Shown: in pieces, positions 1-9,626 of the stretch
Layout of the letters: each line of letters starts with the position of its first letter
Position numbering within the stretch: position 1 is the stretch's first letter
Assembly: GCA_023014485.1 (NCBI GenBank)
Contig: JAJOZX010008848.1
Span: 124,200-188,199, forward strand
DNA: 64,000 nucleotides
Direction: 5' to 3'
Source of the DNA: Bathynomus jamesi
Lineage: Eukaryota; Arthropoda; Malacostraca; Isopoda; Cirolanidae
The notes under the pieces: generated by a model
Seen by the model: only the letters and a program-made list of their open reading frames with translations
Told to the model about the DNA's origin: nothing
Database searches by the model: none
Translations under genes and position numbers: made by a program

Positions 1-1
1 A

Positions 2-600
2 AAAAGATTTAGGAGCTATAGTCACTGGTGATTTGAAGGTAGCAAAACAAAGTACGGCAGCGGTCAATAAGGCGAACAAAGTGTTAGGTTTTATAGCTCG
101 AAGTTTTGAGTGCAAATCACGCGATATTATAGTTCCTCTTTATAAATCATTAGTTAGACCCCATTTGGAGTACGCGGTCCAATTTTGGAATCCGCATGTG
201 CGCAAAGATATAGACAAAATCGAAAGAGTTCAAAGACGAACAATTAAGATGATTCCGTCGCTTAGGTCAAAGTCGTACGAGGATATGCTTAAGGAGTTAA
301 AATTGACTACACTCGAGACGGAGGCTAAGGGGTGATCTAATCCAGGTTTTCAAAATTATGAATGGGTTCGATAACGTAGATAGAGATAGCTTTTTCGAAA
401 TATCTCAATATAATAGGACTAGAAATAACGGGTGTAAGTTGACAAGTAGAAGGTTCGAGACAGCAGTTGCGAAAAACTTTTTTACGCATAGAATAGTAAA
501 TAGCTGGAATAGTTTGCCGGTAGAAGTAATTAGTAGCACGTCTATAAACATGTTTAAAAATCGATTAGACGCGCATGTTGCTAGATTGGGTATAGTTTAA
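2..600 (+). pseudogene. LINE reverse transcriptase, C-terminal domain (frameshifted)
   Basis: The frame opens at the window edge and reads ...ARSFECKSRDIIVPLYKS LVRPHLEYA..., the region downstream of the RT palm that is typical of CR1/L2-like LINE ORF2 proteins. After about 100 residues a frameshift near 315-320 leads into a second frame. That frame carries the conserved C-terminal block (FFTHRIVNSWNSLPVEVI) and ends at a TAA at 598-600. The catalytic palm motifs lie outside the window. Reads as a dead 5'-truncated or edge-cut copy. A near-identical C-terminus is on the minus strand at 6252-6515. Confidence 0.8.
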
Positions 601-625
601 GGTAGTAAAATTAAGGCTTTGTGGT

Positions 626-1230
626 GATAGATCCTACAGCTCAACACAAGTGTTGTGGGATATAGGGAGGCAGCATCTTGGGTTAGGGGATACTCTCTGT
701 CCTTACACACCCCATTTAAAGAGATTCCTCTGCCGAGCGGTGCCCCCCATAGAACTGTGAGGTATTGAAAAACTCATGATCTTCACTTGCCCCACAAACA
801 CCTTGAAATGGGAGACCCAAAATGGGTGCACGCACATTTCTACATTACTGTACAGTCTTTACAGCCACACCTACACTTTTCCTCCTAAGTATATATATTG
901 TAATGTATATGGTGGTAAATTTTGACTTGGTCCGCAATCAATATGGACCGTGACTTATTTTTGGTTGGCAAGGTACTAGTATTGATGGATACCGTAATGA
1001 AATTGACTGGATTCTTTGGATCTGATATATTTGCATGTCGGTTATAAATAGATATAGAGTGTAACATATTTGTGGATAGTAGTATATGACTTGATCCTCT
1101 GGATCGAGAGATTCTATCTTTAGTTTTAAATCGATAAATAATTAATTAGTTTTAAATTGATAATTATTTAGTTTTGTAAAAATGGTCGTTGCCAATGTAC
1201 AGGCAGTTCTTACATAAATTTCTTATGTTC
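626..1230. mobile_element. Unidentified 605-bp insert in LINE 3' UTR
   Basis: Relative to the second copy of this LINE tail (6095-6250, minus), 605 bp are extra here. The insert is bounded by a 7-bp repeat, ttgtggt, at 619-625 and 1231-1237, which looks like a target-site duplication. No coding frame of note, no obvious terminal inverted repeat and no clear tRNA promoter boxes were seen. It could be a SINE, a 5'-truncated retroposon or a sequence lost from the other copy. Confidence 0.45.
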
Positions 1231-1364
1231 TTGTGGTTCGGAACCCACGTAAAATTGTAGGTCCCCTCCGCCACCATGGAGGACATACACAATACACAAT
1301 TACGAACACAGTTAGGTAGACCAGCCATGAGTGGATCCTAGGGTCTTTGTTGGTCTGAAACATT

Positions 1365-1397
1365 ATGTATGTATGTATGTATGTGTGTGTGTGTGTG
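1365..1397. repeat. (TATG)n(TG)n microsatellite at LINE 3' end
   Basis: Short tetranucleotide tract grading into TG repeats, directly after the LINE 3' terminus. Confidence 0.8.
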
Positions 1398-1884
1398 GAA
1401 ATAGAGCATTGTTGTAAGCGAAATTTTTAATTCGTGGATTGTGATGTTTTTTAGACATTTTGGCCTTCAGCGAAAGAATTCCTTTTACTTTATGTGGTTT
1501 TAAAAAGACATGATCGGGCCATTTACCAGTCTCTGAACTTTGCTATTCATTTGATAGTCCTAGGTTTTGCGTGTAATGTCATGTGTGACCAAACTTAATG
1601 TGAAATATGCATATTTCCATTTTTATTGTAGGCCACTTAGATGCACTTGCATTGTGAACTGTAATTTTAAAATCGGCAGTTACATTACCGGGAATCCACT
1701 GTAACCACATGATTGTACAATGTACATTTTTGCAAGATCTGTATGGAGTTTTGTAGACAAACTTGCTCTGAAAGCAGCAAAGAAAGTGAGTCTCCATACA
1801 GTTAGAGAAAAACTGATAAACGATTGTATTAAATACAGTACATCCAAGCAGCTTGTTTCCCCATGACGTTGGGGGTGTGTGTCC
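1398..1884. other. Unannotated AT-rich sequence
   Basis: No supported gene. A reverse-strand open frame at 1579-1887 lacks any recognisable domain and overlaps the start of a SINE. Regarded as chance. Confidence 0.5.
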
Positions 1885-2012
1885 CAAGGGTCACCCGAGC
1901 CAGAGCAGAAACGCTGTCAGCCAACTCAATTCACCGGATGCCAGCAGCCGGGAGTGAACCAGCGCCGCATCACTGTCTGCCACCGTAACCACTAAACTAT
2001 CGGGCACCTCCC
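1885..2012 (-). mobile_element. tRNA-derived SINE (or tRNA pseudogene)
   Basis: Read on the minus strand from 2012, the sequence begins gaggtgcccgatagtttagt, continues ggttacggtgg (A-box-like) and about 30 bp later has ggttcactcccgg (B-box-like). This spacing is that of an internal Pol III promoter of a tRNA. The acceptor stem and anticodon arm do not fold convincingly, and about 60 bp of unrelated sequence follow the tRNA-like part. Hence a SINE head rather than a working tRNA gene. Boundaries are approximate. Confidence 0.6.
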
Positions 2013-2095
2013 AATTGAATTCCCCATTTCTAAATGAATTTTATAAGCTGAGAGGAAAAAGGAATCTAGACAAAGACAAACTCCATAGGTACGTA

Positions 2096-2722
2096 TAGGG
2101 GCGTACCTAAAGTATTTGGCACCCGGGGCGGATCCTTCCTTTGGCACCCCCCATAAATAATTTTAAAACTTAAACACAGAAAAATATATTATGTTTGTGA
2201 GTAGATTTTTAAACAGTACAGTACTGTCATAAGCAAATTGGAAATAAGAAAAATGCAGGACATTAAAAGTTCAGTGAACAGGTAATACTGCATTTTATTT
2301 TATGCCAAAAAAAAAAGAACAGGAAATCCAGTCTCAACGCTCAGCCTATTCTTCAAAGGTAAATAGAGAGGATTCACACACACTGCTTTCGAGCCTTAAT
2401 TTCTGCAAATTGATCAATGACCTCATCAAAATTCACCTTATTTGCATATTCATGTTCAGTTGAAAGTAAAGCCAGATTTGTCAATCTTGTCGGACTCATG
2501 GTCGAGCGAAAGAAATTTTTTATCAATTTCAATTTGGAAAAACTTTTTACGTGAAGCAATGGACACACACAGACAGTCAAAAAGAATCTCAAACACAGTG
2601 ACGAGTTTGGCAAAAATTAACAAAACTTGTACTGGTATTTCAACTCTCCCGATGGCACCCCCCTCCTGGCTGTCACCCGGGGGCAGACCACCCCCCTTGC
2701 ACCCCCCCTTAGTACGCCACTG
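2096..2722 (-). mobile_element. Non-autonomous hAT element
   Basis: 627 bp flanked by a perfect 8-bp duplication ggtacgta (2088-2095 and 2723-2730). Termini are imperfect inverted repeats: taggggcgtacctaa on the left and cagtggcgtactaa on the reversed right. 8-bp duplications are the hAT hallmark. The interior keeps only the end of a transposase (see 2374-2613), so it is an internal-deletion derivative. The GC-rich subterminal 'ggcacccc' tracts recur near both ends. Confidence 0.85.
2374..2613 (-). pseudogene. hAT transposase C-terminal dimerisation fragment
   Basis: The peptide contains FSKLKLIKNFFRSTMSPTRL followed by LALLSTEHEYANKVNFDEVI. This is the C-terminal hAT dimerisation block as found in ZMYM1-like/TTF-type transposases, ending DQFAEIKARK. 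The DDE catalytic region is absent. Contained within the 627-bp hAT element. Confidence 0.75.
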
Positions 2723-2745
2723 GGTACGTAAAAACAAGAGTTTAT

Positions 2746-3460
2746 TACCTTAATTAAACCTTAAAAATCGCCATTGGGATGTTGATTACTTCAGAGACTG
2801 GTTTTTAGCCTTCAAGAGTCTTAGAGTTGGTAGAATAGATCCTGTCTTTTATGTAACCCACAAAAGAGAGTCAAGGGGTGTGAGGTCAGCGCCGGCCTTA
2901 GGATATTTGGGCCCTTGCAGAGTATACTGTACGGGCCCCCCATGACACAAGTCAAATTGTTTTTCATTGCTAATCATTTTATTTTAGTAGATTGTTAACA
3001 AGTACAAGTAAAATTTAACTATACAAGTGCACCTGTAACAGAATACCAACAGACCAACAGTCTTTACTATTATTACTACTTACTACTTATTACTTTATTA
3101 TTATCAAATATTTAAACTATCATAAGAGGTTTCAACCAGCGCCGGCCTTAGGATATTTAATTAGGAATAGGATAATTCAATTTAATTAGGATAAAAAAAT
3201 AAATTACATTAATTTACACCAATTTTGCCACTCTGACGTCGATGGTAAATTTCTGTGAAATTTTCGGGCCCCCCTAAGTTGCGGGCCCTGTGCGACCGCA
3301 CGGTTCGCACACCCGTAAGGCCGGCACTGGTGAGGTGTGGTGAGTATGGGGGCCATTCCACTGGCTCATGAAGGGAGATTAGTCGCTTGGAAAAATGCTT
3401 CCTCAAAAAGTTGCAAGTTTCACAAGTAGTGTGTGGAAGTGTTCCATCCTGCAGTTCTTG
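2746..3460 (-). pseudogene. Tc1-like (DUF4817-type) transposase fragment split by a hAT MITE
   Basis: On the minus strand, residues DGTLPHTTCETCNFLRKHF and VEWPPYSPHLT match the second catalytic D and the following WPPxSPDLTPxDFFLWG block of the IS630/Tc1/mariner group. The motif is interrupted exactly after SPHLT by the element at 2887-3329. Beyond it (2760-2880) the frame continues with a degraded LDSLLWV...KTGSILPTLRLLK. An inverted-repeat-like ggggacaccctatgtac at 3781-3797 may be the upstream terminus. Stops and deletions make it non-functional. Its relative is at 15274-15645. Confidence 0.65.
2887..3329. mobile_element. hAT-type MITE
   Basis: 443 bp with terminal repeats cagcgccggccttaggat and, reversed on the right, cagtgccggccttacggg. 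A 7-bp direct repeat gtgaggt lies at 2880-2886 and 3330-3336. An additional internal copy of the terminal motif (gcgccggccttaggatattt) occurs at about 3139-3158. It carries no transposase and interrupts a Tc1-like transposase frame. Confidence 0.75.
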
Positions 3461-3870
3461 CTGAAGACTAAGGACTTCGCTTTCCTTAAAGACAATAACC
3501 TAGTAAGTCCTTCTATGACCTTACTAGGCTATACTCTATTGGTAGTGGTATTGTCTTTTCTAACTTAGTAATTAGGAAAAGTTGTTGTTTTAAGTATGAA
3601 ATGGTGAAAGAGCAGTTTTAATATCCAGTACAATATTTTTAGTTAAGTAATAAAAGATTATAAATGCATGTGTATATGCGGAATAAAAGCTCCAATCTGT
3701 TACCTTTCTGAAAAAGAAACCCCTTAGCAAAATATACATCCCTTATAAATTAACGGGCAAATAAAAATAGGAACATTTTTTGGGGACACCCTATGTACAG
3801 TATGTATATATATACAAGGTATTTCACGCAGGAAAAGGAAAGCTAGAGTAGCAACGTTTCGCTCCAATAA

Positions 3871-3909
<39 letters not shown>

Positions 3910-4258
3910 TTTTTTTTATTTTGCTATAAACAACATTACGATTTGTATTATGGACATCTTAAGGAGTGTACGAATGGCCCTAATTCTATTTCATTCTCTT
4001 CAATACAGCGATTTATGAGAACCATCCACTATAGGCAAAAGCAATGTATCGGAACATGTGAAATTGACAGTATTTTTCCATTATTTAGCGGGTTATCCTG
4101 CCACTTGATAATGAGGTATATTGTGCTCCCTAAATAGCAGATGGAGTAAGAATCATTTTTCATAAGAGTAGCCTCGCATGATTTGTAAGTACCCTGAATG
4201 CATTTTCAAAATTATAAGGTTCATGTATAAAATCTACGAGTCTGTCAGTTTAGTCACG
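3461..4258. other. AT-rich sequence, no gene; (TA)n at 3876-3903
   Basis: No coding or structural features I can support apart from a (TA)n/T-run microsatellite. Confidence 0.5.
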
Positions 4259-4459
4259 CAGTGGTTCCCAACCTTTTATAGTCGAACGCCCCCTTATGTC
4301 CATCAATATTTGCTGGTGCCCCTTCATAAAGATAATAATATAACAGGATAAGTGATAAGTAATTTATTAATAGAAGGTAACAATTTTATTTTCCTAGCGC
4401 CACCCTAAGATTCTCAAACGCCTACTCGGGGGCGGTGGTGCCCACGTTGGGAACCACTG
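4259..4459. mobile_element. hAT-type MITE with CAGTGGTTCCCAACC ends
   Basis: 201 bp with terminal inverted repeats cagtggttcccaacctttt and its complement ending gttgggaaccactg. The same end type occurs in the elements at 42908, 43109 and 57763. The flanking 8-mers (tagtcacg and gactagtt) do not match clearly, so the target duplication has decayed or the ends are off by a few bases. Confidence 0.8.
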
Positions 4460-4576
4460 GACTAGTTTATTCACTGATGCTATATTTCAGTAAACAGTAA
4501 ACTAATAATTATAAGTATTAACCTAACTTTTTTCTCCGTGAAAAATTTAGTTGTGTTGCGCTAGATGGTAGCAGAA

Positions 4577-4610
4577 AAAAAAAAAAAAAAAAGTGGAAGT
4601 AGTCACATCG

Positions 4611-4652
<42 letters not shown>
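4577..4652. repeat. A-run, (TA)n and (CA)n microsatellites
   Basis: Poly-A of about 18 bases followed by (TA)n and (CA)n tracts, directly abutting a hAT-like terminus. Confidence 0.8.
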
Positions 4653-4654
<2 letters not shown>

Positions 4655-4800
4655 GTGTTGGAAGTAACGCCGTTACTTATTTTGTAACGGTAACGCCGTT
4701 ATTTTACTTATATTGTAACGAAATTGGTAACACCGTTACTTTTCATTCCATTTTCAGTCATTATTCGTTACTCGTTACTTTCTTATATGCTCAACTTAGA
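4653..4800. mobile_element. hAT-like element terminus (truncated)
   Basis: Starts cagtgttggaagtaacgccg and then shows repeated 'gtaacgccgttac' and 'cgttact' subterminal motifs, a pattern common at hAT ends. No matching opposite terminus was found downstream, so only one end seems to survive. Confidence 0.5.
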
Positions 4801-5125
4801 AACGTATATGAATGGAAATGGCTTCACACTAAACATGTGCAAACATGTTTGAACACAACACTTGTGGCACAGACTGTCCTTAAAAAGGACATTTTTGAAA
4901 AATTAGTTTTTCTGAAATGTAAGTGTCTTCCTGAAAGACATTCAGCAATAGTTTTAAGATTTCTATATTTTTCTGATATGAATAATTAATTAATCCATTA
5001 ATCCTTTTGGCATTATCTGTACAATTTCATCTTTTAATAAAATTCTTGATAACACACGTAAAATTCTTAAACAAGATTATTTAGAATCTGTATTTTCAAA
5101 AGTTTCTTTTATTAAAGTAACGTTG

Positions 5126-5290
5126 TTACAAACATTCGATATGTGCACCATTAGTGATTCGCAAAACATCCAATCGATACTCCAAATGTTGCCATGTACG
5201 CTGCAGCATATCCACATCAATTCGCTCAATAGCAGCTGTGATTCTTGCTTTTAAATCATCAATGTCTGTCACCCGCGTACATTTCTAAAA
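5126..5290 (-). pseudogene. Tc1-like transposase C-terminus
   Basis: Minus-strand frame with VTDIDDLKARITAAIERI, then LEYRLDVLRITNGAHIE and a stop at 5126-5128. This is the C-terminal tail usual for DUF4817-type Tc1/mariner relatives in arthropods (family knowledge). No catalytic motif is left nearby. No ends were identified. Confidence 0.65.
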
Positions 5291-5420
5291 AACTTGTCAA
5301 AACGTGGTATCAGAAAAAAACAATGAGATCTCTGTAAAATGGGACAACACTGGAATTTCTACACTTCATGGTTGACTTTTAATAACAGGCAAAAATTGTA
5401 CAGATAATTCTCGGACACCG

Positions 5421-5421
5421 G

Positions 5422-5486
<65 letters not shown>

Positions 5487-5488
5487 GG
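5421..5488. repeat. (TA)n and (GGT)n microsatellite
   Basis: Long TA tract followed by a short ggt repeat, immediately upstream of a LINE fragment. Confidence 0.85.
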
Positions 5489-5683
5489 TGGTGGTGGTGG
5501 TCCTCAGGGTTCTGTCCCGTCACCCACTATCTTCCTTTTATCTATTAACGATCTTTTAAGCCTCCTGTCCTATCCATTCCTATGCGTCCCTCTCAACAGT
5601 CGCTTCATGCTTCGCGAGAGACGACTGTGGCGCACATGACCTCTGATCTTTCTACTATTATTGGGACAGAGAAAACCTTGTGG
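5489..5683 (+). pseudogene. LINE reverse transcriptase palm fragment
   Basis: Translates as PQGSVPSPTIFLLSINDL followed by a region corresponding to LTSDLSxI of the family, that is, the PQGSVLSPxLFLLFINDL palm motif. The YADD catalytic box is deleted between roughly 5560 and 5600. Reading continues after the hAT insertion at 8972. Confidence 0.7.
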
Positions 5684-6094
5684 CAGGGGCGGACTGACAG
5701 TTACCTGGACCCTCGGGCCAATTGGGATTCTGGGCCCTCCTGTTCAAACATTGGAAAAAATTAAAGCTCATCGATGTCAGAGTTTTATCAATATAAAAAC
5801 CATTTGCAAAAGATATATATATATAAGTATACACATCCGTTGCAGCACATTATTTTATTCTATATTTATAACAAAATTACAACTGAAAAGGACTAAAACT
5901 CTCGATAATGTCACTTCACTGTCAACAAAGTGACTCAGAAATACACAGAGCAAGATCGTGACAAACATGTGGTTTTGAGTTTAATACTATCAGAGTCAAG
6001 TATTTACACATCTCTTAAAGGAAACACACTGAATGATATAGTATATTAGCTGATACGAACTATATACAAATATGAATCAGTATCAGTCACAGAT

Positions 6095-6515
6095 ATTATA
6101 ATGTTTCAGACCAACAAAGACCCTAGGATCCACTCATAGCTGGTCTACCTAACTGTGTTCATAATTGTGTATTGTGCGTGTCCTCCGTGGTGGCGCAGGG
6201 GACCTACAATTTTACGTGGGTTCCGAACCACAAAGCCTTAATTTTACTACCTTAAACTATACCCAATCTATCAACATATGCGTTTAATCGGTTTTTAAAC
6301 ATGTTTATAGACGTGCTACTAATTACTTCTACTGGCAAACTATTCCAGCTATTTACTATTCTATGCGTAAAAAAGTTTTTGGCAACTGCTGTCTCGAATT
6401 TTCTACTTGTCAACTTACACCCGTTATTTCTAGTCCTATTATATTGAGATATTTTGAAAAAGCTATCTCTATCTACGTTATCGAACCCATAACCATTATC
6501 ACTGTATAAGCACAC
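6095..6515 (-). mobile_element. 5'-truncated LINE 3' end (second copy)
   Basis: Minus-strand copy of the 1-1371 element: C-terminal protein block (GFDNVDRDSFFKISQYN through FFTHRIVNSWNSLPVEVI, 6252-6515), then the 3' UTR ending ggtctttgttggtctgaaa near 6100. It lacks the 605-bp insert of copy one. Lies inside the hAT at 5684-8963, so it jumped after that hAT or was carried by it. Confidence 0.8.
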
Positions 6516-6626
6516 GATTCATATCATAAAGTATAAAAAAAAGCGTCTGGAAAGTTTACCAATAAACGTCTTTTACTTGACAATTCAAATGCAAAGATCT
6601 TGCAAAAAAACAGCAATGCAGGAAGC

Positions 6627-6845
6627 CTACAGGAGTAGTAGTGAACTAGGTTCTGCTGATGTCTTGGCAAAATTGTCTATAATTCTCTCTGTATGCCTTT
6701 TTAGTTTCAGTACTTCTTTTTCTATGGCTATAAGCATCAATGTTTCCAAATTTTGTTGGGTGAGTGAAGATCTGATCCTAGACTTCACAATTTTTAGTTT
6801 GAAGTATCTTTCGCAGGTGCACTGTGTGATACTGAGTGTAATCAA
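6627..6845 (-). pseudogene. hAT transposase C-terminal block
   Basis: Peptide with TQCTCERYFKLKIVKSRIRS and LTQQNLETLMLIAIEKEVL, aligning by eye with the hAT dimerisation motif (xxCERSFSxLKxIKxxLRS...LxxLxLLSIExE). The conserved catalytic aspartates are not in this piece. Confidence 0.65.
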
Positions 6846-7196
6846 ATATTTGTATGTTAAATACAGATTTATGTAGGCTGCTGAATATTTAGCTAATAAT
6901 TGATGCCAATTAGCAATTATTTAGTTACTGATTAGCACATCCCCAATTTTATTTACACACACACCTCAAATCTGGCCAGTTGCTAATTTTTGGAAATTAC
7001 CAGTTTTCAGAAATCTAAGCTAATTCCTTGCATAGCCTATCATTGCATAACATAATTTGTTTTTGTTTATGTAGCATGTGCTATACATATGTAACAATAT
7101 GAAGTAAAGAATAAAGTGTATTTTTTATTTACTTACCAAATTATCTTCCTCATTTCCACTTCCAAAGTGAGATGCGTAGGGATGAATGGTAGATGT

Positions 7197-7394
7197 TTAC
7201 AGTGGCAGAAGTGAGGGTGAAGTGATGGATGGGTTGTCTGGGATGGCTGAAATGGAAACCACAGGATTTTTTAGGGTGGAAGATGGTTGGCCACTGTCCT
7301 TCGTAACTCTTTTTTTAAAGATATCCCGCAACTTAGCTTGCTTCACGTATTTAGTGTTTTCCTTTGAGTTTTCTTGTATCCTATACACTTGCAT
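7197..7394 (-). pseudogene. Possible hAT N-terminal fragment
   Basis: Peptide YVKQAKLRDIFKKRVTKDSG with a serine/proline-rich continuation. The basic KAKLxxFFKK style resembles N-termini of ZMYM1-like hAT proteins (compare 28760-28936), but there is no diagnostic motif. Assigned mainly on its position inside the hAT ends. Confidence 0.3.
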
Positions 7395-8971
7395 AATATC
7401 TTGCTAAAAAATAAAGCTCCTTTGTTCAAGACTGGAAATTAAGTCAGCAGCTATTTTTATACATTGGTCTGTGAACATTTTTCCTTGAGTAACCCACCAC
7501 CATCATCAATGCCAATAAGAATTGTCACTTGTCATTCACCACCTAAAAAGCACCACTGTTTTGATTTTATTACCAAGCCATTGTAAGCTTGTTTTATTTG
7601 TCTGGCCCCAGATAGGTTCATTAGATCACATCTGCTGTCATATACCTAGGTACACAGTTGTCTTTGAGCAAGCTAATTCATAGAGAAGGCATGTAGGTTA
7701 TTTGTATATTGGCAAGAATGTACTTTTTGCGACCAGTAAGCTAATGTTATAATGAAATCCTGAAAATGTAAGACAAAATTTTATTATTATGATATGTCTC
7801 TAGCCAAAGTTTCAAATCACTCAATTTTTGTATCGAGTATATTTTGTACATGTTCATTTATGTTGGGGTACACATAATTTATTTTTTGCAGATCACATAT
7901 TTGGTTGCAGCACTGAAGTAGGACATATTTAATTGGCAAATTTGTAGTGAAACTGTACGCCCGTGTTCCAACCATCTCGAGCCATTTTAATTCTACCCGA
8001 ATAGCACCAGGCTGTTCAAACATACTGTTCCAACCATTTTCAATGTCTAAACCAACAACCAAGTGCTACAGTCAGGACACCACTTTTATGACTGTGTGTA
8101 AATACAACGTGCAGTTTTGCTACAAACATTCCTCCTTCCTTCTAACACGTTCTTGCAAAAGCACTATCTATTGAGAAAGGAATAAGAAAAATCAGGCATA
8201 AAGTAGCATGCTGAAAGTCAAATCAGAAATATAGTTTGTACCTAGGTATAGGTATCTCGCAATGCAGAAGGTTTACCACAGAGATGGGCACACCCTGTTT
8301 TATACATTTAATAAATAGCATTGCAAAAAGAACCATCAACAATTATTTTACATGGAATAACTAGAAAACATCACTATAAAATGTGCAAAATTTTTCACTA
8401 TAGAATACAGAAACTAGATAATAATCGTGCCAAAACACTGCAACACAACGACAACAGCAGTCAACGGAGATTTGCCTTATTTTCATTTTTAGCTGGCGGT
8501 TTTCGTGTCAGGAGTGACTGTCGCGAAAACTAATGTTAATTCGGCGTAGTTGCGTATCCTGTATTAAGCGATCTATGCCTGAACTGTCAAGACGTCATCC
8601 TGACGTCAAAAAATTTTCGGATGACTAAGGGCTGCCAAATTTAGACATGGTATGTCAGCATTAGTTGCATAAACATTACTGATATTTCTTGTATTATGAT
8701 GAGAAGAAAGTAGAAAATTATAAACATTCAAGAAAAAAACGATTTGTTTGTGAAATATTTATACATTTTTTATATTATATTTATGTTGAATTCTATATTT
8801 AAATGTAATAGGTCGAACCAAAAAGCCAAACTGCTAACTTTTCATATGATTGAGACATTCAATTTGCTACCAGTTTTACGTGGTAAGTTTTCAACATTTT
8901 GCGCCTCTGGCGGGCCCCCCTGACAGTCCGTCCCCGATTGCCCAACTGTTCAGTCCGCCCCTGCCTTGTGG

Positions 8972-9545
8972 CTTTCGATGCCTCAAAAACCCAGTTACTT
9001 CCTCTGTCTACTCGTCACAATTTTCGACACTACTATTCCCTTATATTCAACAATACACGACTCGACTCTTCCTCTTCTTTTCACATTCTTGGCGTTTCCT
9101 TTTCTCGTGATCTTTCCTGGAAAGATCACCTATACTCTCTTTCTACAACAGCTTCTAAGAAGTTGGTTGTGCTGTACCGGCTCTGCAGTTTCTTCACCCC
9201 CACTCAGTTGCTGTCTCTGTACATGGCCCTTGTCCGCCCCTGTATGGAGTACGCTTCTGATGTGTGAAATGACTCAACCCACACAGCACAGCTCTACTTG
9301 ACCGAATGGAAACAAAGGATTTTCGTCTCATCATTTCCCTTCCTTTTAGTGTTTGCCTTCAATCCCTCTCTTCACCGCAGTGTTGCTTCGCTTTCTCTTT
9401 ACTGTCGCTATTATAACGGACACTTCTCTTCTGAACTCTCTAACTGTATATCTCCTCCTTTAAGGAGAGCTTGCAGTACCAGATTTTTTTGTCGACCTCT
9501 CTAAAGCAAGGGTTAATCGGTATTCGCAATCTTTCATCTACTCGC
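8972..9545 (+). pseudogene. LINE reverse transcriptase thumb and C-terminus
   Basis: Frame starts AFDASKTQLLPLSTRHN, then FHILGVSFSRDLSWKDHLYS and MALVRPCMEYAS. After several frameshifts it continues with LHRSVASLSLYCRYYNGHF, SSELSNCISPPLRRACSTRF and a stop. All of these are landmarks of the decapod-type LINE. Compared with the 36-kb copy the far C-terminus (VNQY...FTxxLWNSLP) is missing. Confidence 0.8.
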
Positions 9546-9556
9546 CTTTGGTTCTT

Positions 9557-9623
<67 letters not shown>
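9557..9623. repeat. (CA)n(TA)n microsatellite
   Basis: Compound dinucleotide tract between the LINE end and the next hAT. Confidence 0.9.

Positions 9624-9626
<3 letters not shown>

Larger units (their letters stand above)
1..1371 (+). mobile_element. LINE (CR1/L2-like) 3' end, cut by the window edge
   Basis: Carboxy-terminal part of a non-LTR reverse transcriptase followed by its 3' UTR. The UTR end (positions 1231-1371, through 'ggtctttgttggtctgaaa') recurs in reverse orientation at 6095-6245 and as a bare tail at 22731-22781, which fixes the 3' terminus. The element ends in a short (tatg)n(tg)n microsatellite, as CR1/L2-type LINEs commonly do. Compared with the 6.1-kb copy, the UTR is interrupted by about 605 bp at 626-1230. 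The clade assignment is inference from protein style. Confidence 0.75.
5684..8963 (-). mobile_element. hAT transposon, 3.28 kb, decayed
   Basis: Perfect 8-bp target duplication ccttgtgg at 5676-5683 and 8964-8971. Terminal inverted repeats are caggggcggactgacagtt on the left and caggggcggactgaacagtt reversed on the right. Subterminal GC-rich gggccc blocks lie near both ends. Minus-strand coding remnants include an N-terminal-like piece (7197-7394) and the C-terminal dimerisation block (6627-6845). A LINE tail (6095-6500) inserted later. The TTF/ZMYM1-like hAT lineage is inferred from the C-terminal block. Confidence 0.85.
5489..9545 (+). mobile_element. Decapod-type LINE split by a 3.3-kb hAT element
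   Basis: Two LINE segments (5489-5683 and 8972-9545) belong to one 5'-truncated element. At the break, codons for ...TEKTL continue across the insertion as VAFDASKTQLLPLS. The insertion duplicates ccttgtgg. The element ends near 9545 and is followed by (CA)n(TA)n. The family is the one also present at 35770-38730 and 63740-64000. Confidence 0.8.

Noticed and set aside
1579..1887. Minus-strand 102-codon frame
   Set aside because: No motif, no context, and its start overlaps the SINE edge.
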